Below are positions 52,221 through 59,655 of a DNA stretch of 64,000 nt, piece after piece. The stretch lies in assembly GCA_004555405.1 (NCBI GenBank), contig SFIE01000002.1, positions 62,001 to 126,000 of the forward strand, in the 5' to 3' direction. A model generated the notes under the pieces. That model was not told where the DNA came from. It worked only from the letters and a program-made list of their open reading frames with translations, and did not search any database. Within the stretch, counting starts at the first letter, position 1. Each line of letters begins with the position of its first letter. Source of the DNA: Subdoligranulum sp. (GTDB lineage Bacteria > Bacillota > Clostridia > Oscillospirales > Ruminococcaceae). The position numbers were made by a program, and so were the translations under genes.

Positions 52221-52265
52221 GGAAAGAAGCCTGCTTCACGGCAATGAAGCGGGTTTCTTTTTTTA
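52221..52265 (+). terminator. Terminator after the acyltransferase gene
   Basis: GAAAGAAGCCTGCTTCA and TGAAGCGGGTTTCTTT arms with a mismatch, then TTTTTT. Confidence 0.85.
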
Positions 52266-52302
52266 GGAGAAATACGATCGGAAGAAAAAGAATTACAAAA
52301 TA

Positions 52303-52331
52303 TTTACAAACGAAGAAGGATACGGTATAAT
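52303..52331 (+). promoter_or_regulatory. Promoter of the first DUF3048 gene
   Basis: TTTACA (52303-52308), 17 bases, TATAAT (52326-52331). Confidence 0.85.
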
Positions 52332-52382
52332 ACATTTAATCTCACAGCGCGGCACACCCCGCTGAACCAAGGAGGGAAGACA

Positions 52383-53528
52383 ATGCGTATATCCAAGCTG
52401 GCAGCTTTGAGCATGGTGATGATCCTGGCGGCAGGTGCTGCGGCCTGCGGCCAAAGCACGGTGCAAAGTGAGGCCGTACAGCCCCCGGTACAAAGTGAGT
52501 CTGCCGCCGCCCCGCAGCAGGAAGAGGCCGAACGGCCGGAATTTTATGCCGCTATTTCCCCCGATGTGAACCCCTATACCGGCCTTGCCAAAACCGAAAA
52601 CTACCCGCAGGGCACCCGGGGCGTGGCGGTAATGATCAACAATGTGCAGGCGGCGCTGCCGCAAAGCGGCCTGAATGCAGCGGATCTTGTGTATGAGATG
52701 GAAACCGAAAGCGGCATTACGCGCCTGATGGCGGTATACCGCGATTATACAGCCATGCCCACTGTGGGGCCGATCCGCTCTGCGCGGGATCAGCACGTGC
52801 AGCTGATGCTGCCGCTGAACGCACTGTATGCGCACATTGGCACCTCTACTTATGCGGCAAGTATGCTGGATACATATCATTTTACGGATGTTCGCTCGCT
52901 GGACGGTAAATACCGCAACTATTACTGGATCGACGCCGAGCGCCGTGCCACCCGCGCACAGGAGCACTGCGTGTATACCGACGGGGAAAATTTTGCCGAG
53001 GCCGTAGAGCGGTATGGCCTGGATACCGCACTGGGCGAAGAGCCTGCACCGGTGTTCAACTGGGTGCCGCTGCAGGAGCCCCGGCGTGAGCTGACAGGCG
53101 GTGCGGCCCGCAGCGTGTATGTGCGTTTTTCCAGCTATGCCTATTCCGAGTTTGTATATAACGAAGCCGCCGGAACCTACACCAAGTATGAGTTTGGCGG
53201 CCCGCAGCAGGATATGGCCGAGGGCGGCAGCCCGTATACGGCGGATAATCTGTTTATCCTGTTTACCGAAATGGAAAAATATCCCGATGGTGTGCTGACG
53301 CATGTTTCCATGGAAAACGGTGCGGGGCTGTATTTCTGCGGCGGGCGCTATGAGGTGGTTCGCTGGAAAAAAGGCCGCCCCGAGCAGCCGCTGCGCATTC
53401 TGGACAGTGAAGGCCACGAAACCGACATCCGCGTGAACCCCGGGCGCAGCTATGTTGCCATGGTGGATTCGGCGCAGATCGAAAATATGCACATCGACCG
53501 CAAAACCCTGCAGGAGCTGGGTCTGTGA
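52383..53528 (+). CDS. DUF3048 (YerB-like) lipoprotein, paralog 1
   Basis: 381 aa. A signal peptide ends in a probable lipobox (LAAGAAAC, Cys about 22), followed by a low-complexity linker with repeats of VQSE, then the DUF3048 domain: GVAVMINNVQAALPQSGLNAADLVYEMETE and the block VGPIRSARDQHVQLMLPL. The C-terminal part has the paired beta domain FCGGRYEVVRWKKG. YerB-type proteins are exported and of unknown function. It is the first of three consecutive paralogs; AAGGAGG lies before the ATG. Confidence 0.9.
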   Translation: MRISKLAALSMVMILAAGAAACGQSTVQSEAVQPPVQSESAAAPQQEEAERPEFYAAISPDVNPYTGLAKTENYPQGTRGVAVMINNVQAALPQSGLNAADLVYEMETESGITRLMAVYRDYTAMPTVGPIRSARDQHVQLMLPLNALYAHIGTSTYAASMLDTYHFTDVRSLDGKYRNYYWIDAERRATRAQEHCVYTDGENFAEAVERYGLDTALGEEPAPVFNWVPLQEPRRELTGGAARSVYVRFSSYAYSEFVYNEAAGTYTKYEFGGPQQDMAEGGSPYTADNLFILFTEMEKYPDGVLTHVSMENGAGLYFCGGRYEVVRWKKGRPEQPLRILDSEGHETDIRVNPGRSYVAMVDSAQIENMHIDRKTLQELGL

Positions 53529-53578
53529 GCCCCTTGCCACAAATTAGTATCCGGAATGTAAAAAATTGCACTTTCGGC

Positions 53579-53607
53579 TTTACATCGAGGCCTAAAGCAA
53601 GTAGAAT
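53579..53607 (+). promoter_or_regulatory. Promoter of the second DUF3048 gene
   Basis: TTTACA (53579-53584), 17 bases, TAGAAT (53602-53607), so this gene can be expressed apart from the first. Confidence 0.65.
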
Positions 53608-53707
53608 AGTAGAAAAGCGCCCTGTGTGAAAGGGCAAACAAAAAGCCGCCTGCGTATGTGAAAACGAGTTTTTCCTGTGTGGGCTGCGAAGAAGAGAGGA
53701 ATAAAAC

Positions 53708-55039
53708 ATGTCTATTAAGCGTATTGCGGGTGCAGCACTTGCCTGCGTGATGGCAGCCGGTATGCTGGTCGGCTGCGGCGGCGGGTCTGCTTCTAACGGC
53801 GGCTCGGCAGCCAAGCCCTCGGCTACGGCGGCCCCCACCCCCACTCCCGAGCCCCCCTATGAGGCCAATGTGCTCACCGGCGAGCCCCGCTCGGACAGCT
53901 ATATCCCCGAGCGCATCACGGGCGTAATGGTAAACAACCTTACCGCTGCCCGCCCCCAGCGTGGTCTTTCGCAGGCGGATATTCTGATGGAGATCAAGGT
54001 GGAGGGCGGCATTACCCGCTTTATGGCCATGTATTCCAATTATCAGGATATTCCCGAAATCGGCCCCATCCGCTCGGGCCGTGACCAGTTCTTCCGCCTG
54101 CTGCTGCCCTTTGAGGGCCTGTATGTACACGAGGGCGAAAGCGTTGTGATGAAGCAGTACGCCATGGACTATAATTACGGCGACTGGAACATCAACAACG
54201 GCGCTTACGGTTATCGCGATTACAGCCGTGTAAACTGGCAGGGCAGAACGCACAACACCGGCCTTGCCACCGAGCATACCATGTACACCACCGGCGAAAA
54301 CATTGGCAAGTACATCAGCTCCAACGATGTGGATATGAGCCGTGACTACAAGAGCACCTTCTTTAAGTTCCGCGATTACCGCTTTAACAGCGAGCCCCGG
54401 GTGATCGAGAACGGCGAAGAGGCCGGTTTGGTGACCATCACCCATTCTGCCAGCTATAAAACCCGCTTTATCTACGATGAATCCACCGGGCTTTACAAAA
54501 TGCAGCAGTACTACGGCACCGACGGCCAGTGGCGTGACAGCGTGGACGAAAACAACAACGAGAACCTGAAGTTCACCAACCTGATGGTGCTGTATACGGA
54601 TATTCACACCTATCCCGGCCACGAAACCAAGGATCTGCAGTATGTAGACTATGACTTTGGCGGTGTGGGCTTCTATTTCACCGGCGGCAAGTGCGAAAAG
54701 ATCTACTGGCAGAAGGGCACCCCGCTGGAGGCCCTGCGCCTGTATTATCTGGACGAAAACGGCCAGTGCAGCGATGAGATGGTGGAAGTCAACATGGGCA
54801 AAAGCTATCTGAGCGTGGTGGATCTGGACGAGTACGAAAAGGGCTTCAGTTATTCTTCGGCTGAGGGCACCAACACCACCTCGGCCGGTCAGCCTGCCGC
54901 CAACACGGTGGTGGACAACGAGGTGGAGATCGGCGAGGAGCCTGAGGATGTTTCGGACGGCGCAGATCAGCCCGTCGACAACACCGCCGCAGGCGAAAGC
55001 ACCGAGCCTGAGCTGATCTACTCGGAATCGGCAGGCTAA
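53708..55039 (+). CDS. DUF3048 lipoprotein, paralog 2
   Basis: 443 aa. Signal peptide with a clear lipobox (LVGC, Cys 23). After a serine/alanine linker (TAAPTPTPEPP) comes the DUF3048 domain: GVMVNNLTAARPQRGLSQADILMEIKVEGG, IGPIRSGRDQFFRLLLPF, then GGKCEKIYWQKGTPLEALRLY. A further acidic tail of about 60 residues (EVEIGEEPEDVSDGADQP) is not found in paralog 1 and may reach through or along the cell wall. GAAGAGAGG precedes the ATG. Function unknown. Confidence 0.9.
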   Translation: MSIKRIAGAALACVMAAGMLVGCGGGSASNGGSAAKPSATAAPTPTPEPPYEANVLTGEPRSDSYIPERITGVMVNNLTAARPQRGLSQADILMEIKVEGGITRFMAMYSNYQDIPEIGPIRSGRDQFFRLLLPFEGLYVHEGESVVMKQYAMDYNYGDWNINNGAYGYRDYSRVNWQGRTHNTGLATEHTMYTTGENIGKYISSNDVDMSRDYKSTFFKFRDYRFNSEPRVIENGEEAGLVTITHSASYKTRFIYDESTGLYKMQQYYGTDGQWRDSVDENNNENLKFTNLMVLYTDIHTYPGHETKDLQYVDYDFGGVGFYFTGGKCEKIYWQKGTPLEALRLYYLDENGQCSDEMVEVNMGKSYLSVVDLDEYEKGFSYSSAEGTNTTSAGQPAANTVVDNEVEIGEEPEDVSDGADQPVDNTAAGESTEPELIYSESAG

Positions 55040-55135
55040 GGCAGGACAAACAGATTTTGCGGGCAGGATCTGCAGCGTGGGCTGCGGGTCCTGCTTCCTG
55101 CACTTTATGCAGCTTTTTTGAACGAGGTAAAACGC

Positions 55136-56236
55136 ATGAAAAAAATTCTGGCGGCAGCGGCGGCACTTTCTTTGGGGGCGGCCCTGCTGAGCGGCTGCGG
55201 CAGCAAGGCAGCCGATGGGCAAAGCAGCAGCGCAGCGGTTTCGGAGGCGGAAAGCACCCCGGTGCGGCAAAACAATGCGGCGGTGCAAACCGAGCAGCTG
55301 ACAGCCGATCCGCTGACGGGCTTTGAATTACAGTACAGCGGCAAGCGCCCGGTGGCCATTATGATGAACGCAGATTCCAGCGCAGCGGGCCAGTGGGGCG
55401 CAGGGGCGGCCTCGGTGATGATCGAAGCAGTGACCACCGGCCAGCAAACGGCCATGATGTGCCTGTATCCGGCCGTGGATGCCGTGGAAAAGGTGGGCCC
55501 GGTGACCAAGGGGGATGACCTGTTTTTGCAGTTCTCACTGCCCCTGAACGCCATCAACCTGCAGATCAACAAAACCGTGTACGCCGCAAACCTGCTCAAC
55601 ACACTCGGGGATCAGGACCTTGACGGCTATTACTGCGGCACCACCTGCTTTGATTATGACAGTGAGCGCGGCGCAGCCATGGGCAACGAATTCTGCTGGT
55701 ACACCACAGCCGATCTGATCCGCAGCGGGTTGGATCTGTATGGCCTTTCCGCCGAGGGCGGCACCCGCAGCTTGTTCCGTTTTGGCACCGAGCAGCGCCC
55801 TGACCCCAGCGACCGCACGGCCCAGCAGGTGACCATCCACTACGGCACCGGCTGTGATGTAACGCTGCATTACGATGATTTCAGCGGCCGCTATCTGCGC
55901 ACCGGCGCAAACGGCGCCGATCAGCAGGATGCCGTTACCGGCGAACCCGTAAAGTTCCGCAATGTGTTTTTGCTGAAAGCTGCCACCGGCGTAAAAGACG
56001 ATAATGCGACCCGCGATTACGATCTTTCCGGCGGCGACGGCGTGTATCTCACGCAGGGCGGCTGGGAAAAGATCACATGGACAAAGGGCGATGTGCGTGA
56101 TCCGCTTAAAATTTTTGCGGCCGACGGCACCGAGCTTGTGGTAAACCCCGGCCCCAGCTATATTGGCATTCTGGGGGATTTCAACGGCCAAAGCAAAACG
56201 ATCTATGATGCCGATGGCAACGCGCAAGGCGATTGA
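55136..56236 (+). CDS. DUF3048-like lipoprotein, diverged paralog 3
   Basis: 366 aa. Signal peptide with lipobox LLSGC (Cys about 20). The body follows the same order as the two upstream genes, but is diverged: VAIMMNADSSAAGQWGAGAASVMIEAV replaces the conserved MVNN motif region, VGPVTKGDDLFLQFSLPL replaces VGPIRSARDQ, so the arginine-aspartate pair is lost, while GGWEKITWTKGDVRDPLKIF is kept. The start at 55136 follows CGAGG by eight bases. A hairpin (GCAGGATCTGCAGC..GCTGCGGGTCCTGC) lies between genes 2 and 3. It may have a different ligand. Confidence 0.85.
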   Translation: MKKILAAAAALSLGAALLSGCGSKAADGQSSSAAVSEAESTPVRQNNAAVQTEQLTADPLTGFELQYSGKRPVAIMMNADSSAAGQWGAGAASVMIEAVTTGQQTAMMCLYPAVDAVEKVGPVTKGDDLFLQFSLPLNAINLQINKTVYAANLLNTLGDQDLDGYYCGTTCFDYDSERGAAMGNEFCWYTTADLIRSGLDLYGLSAEGGTRSLFRFGTEQRPDPSDRTAQQVTIHYGTGCDVTLHYDDFSGRYLRTGANGADQQDAVTGEPVKFRNVFLLKAATGVKDDNATRDYDLSGGDGVYLTQGGWEKITWTKGDVRDPLKIFAADGTELVVNPGPSYIGILGDFNGQSKTIYDADGNAQGD

Positions 56237-56267
56237 GAAACCATAGCCGCGTGTCTTATAAAAAAAT

Positions 56268-56310
56268 CAGGCCCCATGCCGCACCGAATAGGCGCGGCAT
56301 GGGGCCGTTT
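56268..56310 (+). terminator. Terminator after the DUF3048 array
   Basis: GGCCCCATGCCGC and GCGGCATGGGGCC arms, then GTTTGC; the T-run is weak. Confidence 0.7.
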
Positions 56311-56347
56311 GCATAGAAATAACCATTGGCAAAATTATGGGAATTTA

Positions 56348-56521
56348 AGGCAACACCGCACAACTCCCGCCTGACGGCTTAAGCACCGCTGCCGCGGCTG
56401 CAAAGCACAATCTGCGTTGCAAAAATGCTCGATAATACAAAAAGTATTATCTGCGCTTTTTGCTTAGCAGCTTGCACTTCTCGCTCGCTGCATCGGCACT
56501 TAGAATTATGCGGTATTGCCT
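56348..56521 (-). repeat. Full-length MITE copy at a minus-strand stop codon
   Basis: 174 bp, AGGCAACACCGCACAACTCCC at the left, TTAGAATTATGCGGTATTGCCT at the right, centre GATAATACAAAAAGTATTATC, flanked by TA at 56346-56347 and 56522-56523. On the minus strand TA plus the element's first A forms the stop codon of the adjacent gene. Confidence 0.95.
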
Positions 56522-57012
56522 TAAAAAAGATGGATCAAAAGAAAATATAAAGCTGCAGCAAACCCGGCAGACAGCAGCAGGATCCATGCAAAGCAGCCGA
56601 TCAAATGCTGCGTGGAGGCAATGCCGGAAGAAACGGGTACAGAGCTGGTTTTGGAATCAGGTGTTTTGCGGTGTGTGCTGTGCTGCTGGTTTTGGGATAA
56701 GCGCTGCACGGTGGCAAGTGGGTCCTGCCCAGAAAGGATACTTTGATAGATGCGAATCACATCGGTGATATCCTGTTCGCAGCAGATCAAATTTTCCCCC
56801 GGAGTGTGTGCGATTTGATTTCGCACCCAGCGCAGATGCTTGAGTGTTTTGTAGGTGTCTTTCCACGAGGAAACCGCAATTTGCCTGTTAGGCGGAGTGC
56901 TTTCCATATGTTCAATGTACCGGCTGACACCGCTTCGGCTTTGATACATATCCGAACAAAGACGATCTAAGCGTTTGTATTCCTCGAAAAATTGATGATC
57001 CAGTTCCTGCAT
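56521..57012 (-). CDS. Small tail-anchored protein of unknown function
   Basis: 163 aa. The first 110 residues are charged and helical (LDHQFFEEYKRLDRLCSDMYQ, YKTLKHLRWVRNQIAHTPGE), reminiscent of HEPN-like or DUF6548-like helical bundles that contain an RNxxAH motif: RNQIAHT is present. A C-terminal hydrophobic segment of about 22 residues (IGCFAWILLLSAGFAAALYFLLI) would anchor it. ATG 57012 has AAAGAGA upstream; a candidate promoter TTGCCG-17-TACAAA lies at 57080-57052. The stop codon is supplied by the MITE junction. Confidence 0.7.
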   Translation of the reverse strand: MQELDHQFFEEYKRLDRLCSDMYQSRSGVSRYIEHMESTPPNRQIAVSSWKDTYKTLKHLRWVRNQIAHTPGENLICCEQDITDVIRIYQSILSGQDPLATVQRLSQNQQHSTHRKTPDSKTSSVPVSSGIASTQHLIGCFAWILLLSAGFAAALYFLLIHLF

Positions 57013-57202
57013 ACACACCAATCTCTTTCTTTGCGATACATAAATCAAAATTTTGTATGCAGCGCCGAGCACGGCGGCAATACGCTGTTTGGCCTTGCTG
57101 ATTTGCCCAAAAGACTTCCCCGCGGACTAAAAACCGCCCGATTTCGGCATTTTTTGCGCACTGGGGTGCGCCGTCCTGTTCAAGCCCACGGCCCTCAGTG
57201 TA

Positions 57203-57240
57203 AAAAACCGCCCGCGCCGGTGCGGCGTGGGCGGTTTTTT
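57203..57240 (-). terminator. tRNA-Pro terminator
   Basis: AAAAAACCGCCC and GGGCGGTTTTTT arms. It directly follows the CCA end of tRNA-Pro. Confidence 0.85.
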
Positions 57241-57315
57241 GGTCGGAGTGACGGGACTTGAACCCACGGCCTTCTGGACCCGAACCAGACGCGCTACCAG
57301 CTGCGCTACACCCCG
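57240..57315 (-). tRNA. tRNA-Pro (anticodon CGG)
   Basis: On the minus strand: acceptor CGGGGTG/CACTCCG, D arm GCGC..GCGC, anticodon stem TCTGG/CCAGA with loop TTCGGGT, T arm GTGGG/CCCGT, discriminator A and encoded CCA. 76 nt. Confidence 0.95.
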
Positions 57316-57325
57316 AATTCAAAAC

Positions 57326-57361
57326 AAAAAAATCGCAGCAACATGAAAGCTGCTGCGATTT
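57326..57361 (-). terminator. Hairpin between tRNA-Gln and tRNA-Pro
   Basis: AAATCGCAGCA and TGCTGCGATTT arms; on the minus strand TTTTTTTGTTTTG follows. It could end the tRNA-Gln transcript early or be a processing signal. Confidence 0.75.
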
Positions 57362-57435
57362 TGGTTGGGGATGATGGAATCGAACCACCACAAGTAGAGT
57401 CAGAGTCTACCGCACTACCACTATGCAAATCCCCA
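57362..57435 (-). tRNA. tRNA-Gln (anticodon CTG)
   Basis: On the minus strand: acceptor TGGGGAT/ATCCCCA, anticodon stem GTAGA/TCTAC with loop CTCTGAC, T stem with GTTCGATTC, discriminator A and encoded CCA. 74 nt. Confidence 0.95.
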
Positions 57436-57477
57436 ATGACATTCGCTTGGAGCAACAAATGCTCTCAACAGTTATTT

Positions 57478-57506
57478 ATTATAGCGGCTGAATGCGTGTT
57501 TGTCAA
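57478..57506 (-). promoter_or_regulatory. Consensus promoter of tRNA-Gln and tRNA-Pro
   Basis: On the minus strand TTGACA (57506-57501), 17 bases, TATAAT (57483-57478): perfect sigma-A consensus. Confidence 0.9.
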
Positions 57507-57528
57507 CAGATTTTTTAAATTTTTGCTA

Positions 57529-57702
57529 AGGCAATACCGCATCATTCTAAGTGCCGATGCAGCGAGCGAGAAATGAAAGCTGCTAAGCAAAAAGCACAGA
57601 TAATACTTTGTGTATTATCGAGCATTTTTGCGACGCGGATTGTGCTTCGCAGCCGCGGCAGCGGTGCTTAAGCCGTCTGGCGGGAATGGTGCGGGGTTGC
57701 CT
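57529..57702 (+). repeat. Full-length MITE copy
   Basis: 174 bp, AGGCAATACCGCATCATTC at the left, GGGAATGGTGCGGGGTTGCCT at the right, centre GATAATACTTTGTGTATTATC, with TA on both sides (57527-57528 and 57703-57704). It lies just upstream of the tRNA-Gln promoter. The 57013-57900 gap otherwise holds the tRNAs, terminators and nothing else recognisable. Confidence 0.95.
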
Positions 57703-57900
57703 TAAATTCGCAAAGCCCTGAGAAAGTTTCTGCAAGGCTGGCTTTGGCACGCGGATCCAGGCGAAAATAGCCGGGCCGGGCGGAATATTTGAAAAGCCTA
57801 TTTTACTTGCGGCGGATTTGTGCTATCATAGCGGAAGTGAAGTCCGTAAAAAACCAATACGGAAATGTAGGGATACTGATAGGTAAGGAAGAACCGTAGT

Positions 57901-58671
57901 ATGCAGGAAAAAGAAATCAGCCGATTTTTGCGCGTTCTGATCCGCATGGGCGGCGCACTCAAAAATTGCGGGGCAGAGATTTACCGGGTAGAGGATACCC
58001 TGAACCGCATAGCAAAAGCCTATGGTGCGCAGGAGGCAAATGTGCTGGTGATCACCAGCAGCATTGTGGTAACGCTTACCATGCCGGAAAACGAACCGCT
58101 CACCCAAACCTTGCGCCTGCGCAAGGGCGGCAGCACCGATCTGCTGCTTTTAGAGCAGCTAAACGATCTCAGCCGTAAAATTTGCGCAGCCCCGCCCAGT
58201 GTGCAGGAATTTGAGCGCAGGCTTGACGAGGTGCTGCACAATAGGCCCGACCCTCACCTTTTTTTGCTGGGCAGCATTTTGGGCGCCAGTGCCTCCACCG
58301 TGTTTTTCGGCGGCACTCTGGCCGATGCGGCATTGGCTGGGTGCATTGCGGTGCTGATATGCCTGATGCAGCAAAAGCTGGCGGGCTTTTTTATGAATCA
58401 GATCGAGTTTCAGTTTGTGGCCTCCTTCATCGGCGGTGCGGCGGTGTTTTTAATGTGTGAGCTGCTGCCCATGCTGCATGCCGACAAGGTGATCATTGGC
58501 GATATCATGCTTTTGATCCCGGGCATGATGCTCACCAACTCGATAGGCGATATTCTGCTGGGCGATGTGATCTCGGGCTCCATACGCCTGATCGAGGCTG
58601 TGATGCTGGCCGCATCGCTGGCACTGGGCATCATGGCGGCCATTATACTCATGCAGGGGGTGATTTTTTGA
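57901..58671 (+). CDS. Threonine/serine exporter, ThrE N-terminal part (YjjP type)
   Basis: 256 aa. The N-terminal cytoplasmic portion (residues 1-110, with GGALKNCGAEIYRVEDTLNRIAKAYG) and five membrane segments match DUF1212, the larger subunit of two-gene ThrE exporters. LIPGMMLTNSIGDILLGDVISG is the conserved block. The pair exports threonine, serine or in some species succinate; the substrate here is inferred only. It overlaps the second gene by four bases. Confidence 0.9.
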   Translation: MQEKEISRFLRVLIRMGGALKNCGAEIYRVEDTLNRIAKAYGAQEANVLVITSSIVVTLTMPENEPLTQTLRLRKGGSTDLLLLEQLNDLSRKICAAPPSVQEFERRLDEVLHNRPDPHLFLLGSILGASASTVFFGGTLADAALAGCIAVLICLMQQKLAGFFMNQIEFQFVASFIGGAAVFLMCELLPMLHADKVIIGDIMLLIPGMMLTNSIGDILLGDVISGSIRLIEAVMLAASLALGIMAAIILMQGVIF

Positions 58672-59123
58672 CAAAGGTCATCATACAACTGATCAGCGCG
58701 GCGGTCACCTCCGGCGGGTTTGCGCTGATCTACCACACTGGCCGCCGCTTGCTGCCGTATATCGTGGTGGGCGGTTCGCTGGGCTGGCTGGGCTATCTGG
58801 TGGGCTTTCATTATTGGGGCGGCGTTTTTCTGCCAAACCTTTTGGCAGGCTTTACAGTGGCTGCCTATGCTGAAATAATGGCCCGCGTAAAAACAGCCCC
58901 GGCAACCGCATTCTTTTTGCCGTCCGCCATTCCGCTGGTGCCGGGAAGCACTCTGTATTACTGCATGAATGCCATTGCCAACAGCCACTACACCGAGGCG
59001 GCGCAGCTGGGCTGGAAAACCGCCATGTGTGCGCTGGGCATTGCGGGCGGCATGGCCATTGGTTGGGGCCTGGCTGATTTTAACCGCAAGCTGCGCATGA
59101 TCCACATTCGGCATGAAAAATAA
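58668..59123 (+). CDS. Threonine/serine exporter, ThrE C-terminal part (YjjB type)
   Basis: 151 aa, four membrane segments (DUF3815). FLPSAIPLVPGSTLYYCMNAI is the family signature. The start is a TTG at 58668 that overlaps the stop TGA of the previous gene; GGGGGTGA stands upstream as ribosome site, and no ATG gives a suitable N-terminus. The two halves are one protein in some Actinobacteria and separate genes in Firmicutes. It ends at a shared terminator. Confidence 0.9.
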   Translation: MTKVIIQLISAAVTSGGFALIYHTGRRLLPYIVVGGSLGWLGYLVGFHYWGGVFLPNLLAGFTVAAYAEIMARVKTAPATAFFLPSAIPLVPGSTLYYCMNAIANSHYTEAAQLGWKTAMCALGIAGGMAIGWGLADFNRKLRMIHIRHEK

Positions 59124-59149
59124 AGCGCAAAACACAAAACAGACCATAA

Positions 59150-59197
59150 AAGCGCCGTATCCGGCAGGGAAATTCCTGTTTGGATACGGCGCTTTTT
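59150..59197. terminator. Bidirectional terminator
   Basis: AAAGCGCCGTATCC and GGATACGGCGCTTT arms, TTTTATC on the plus side and A-run on the other. Confidence 0.85.
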
Positions 59198-59207
59198 ATC
59201 AAATAGG

Positions 59208-59627
59208 TCACGGCAGCCTGGCCTGCTGCTTTACATACGCTTGAAAGGCAGCGTAATCGCGAATATAGTCGCTTTCGTCATAAAACTCGCTGGCAGCCAC
59301 ACACAGCACCGAGCCTTCCTGTTCCCAGCGCATTTCCCGCCACATGGCGTGCTCCACGATCAGGCCCTTGGTGGGGGTGTCCAGCTTCACTTCGGCTTTG
59401 TCGGTGCCGTCGTCCAGCAAAATGGTAATGCTGCCGTAGGGGCACCACAAAAGCTGGGTGAGCTGCTTGTGGGCGTGCCCGCCGCGCACCGTGCCCACCG
59501 GCACATGGTGAATATAATAAATGCGCTTGATGGCAAAGGGCAGATCATGCCCGCTGCCCTCAAAAATAGAAAGATCGCCCTCGGCTTCATCGTGAATGTT
59601 TTTGATGGAAATGATTCTGGGGTTCAT
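59208..59627 (-). CDS. Sugar 3,4-ketoisomerase (FdtA/QdtA, WxcM-like cupin)
   Basis: 139 aa. A single cupin domain with IKRIYYIHHVPVGTVRGGHAHKQLTQLLWCPYGSITILLDDG, the WxcM/FdtA pattern including the conserved RGxHAH. FdtA and QdtA convert dTDP-4-keto-6-deoxy-glucose to the 3-keto isomer for 3-amino sugars. The start at 59627 is chosen for its AAGAGA ribosome site. It is the third gene of an operon with the aminotransferase upstream, which normally acts on its product. Confidence 0.88.
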   Translation of the reverse strand: MNPRIISIKNIHDEAEGDLSIFEGSGHDLPFAIKRIYYIHHVPVGTVRGGHAHKQLTQLLWCPYGSITILLDDGTDKAEVKLDTPTKGLIVEHAMWREMRWEQEGSVLCVAASEFYDESDYIRDYAAFQAYVKQQARLP

Positions 59628-59655
59628 AAGCATTCTCTTTTCTCTTGAATGTTTT

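Noticed and set aside
57101..57200. A possible degenerate tRNA-Pro remnant (AAGCCCACGGCC) next to tRNA-Pro
   Set aside because: Only about 12 bases match and no cloverleaf can be formed, so it is probably chance.
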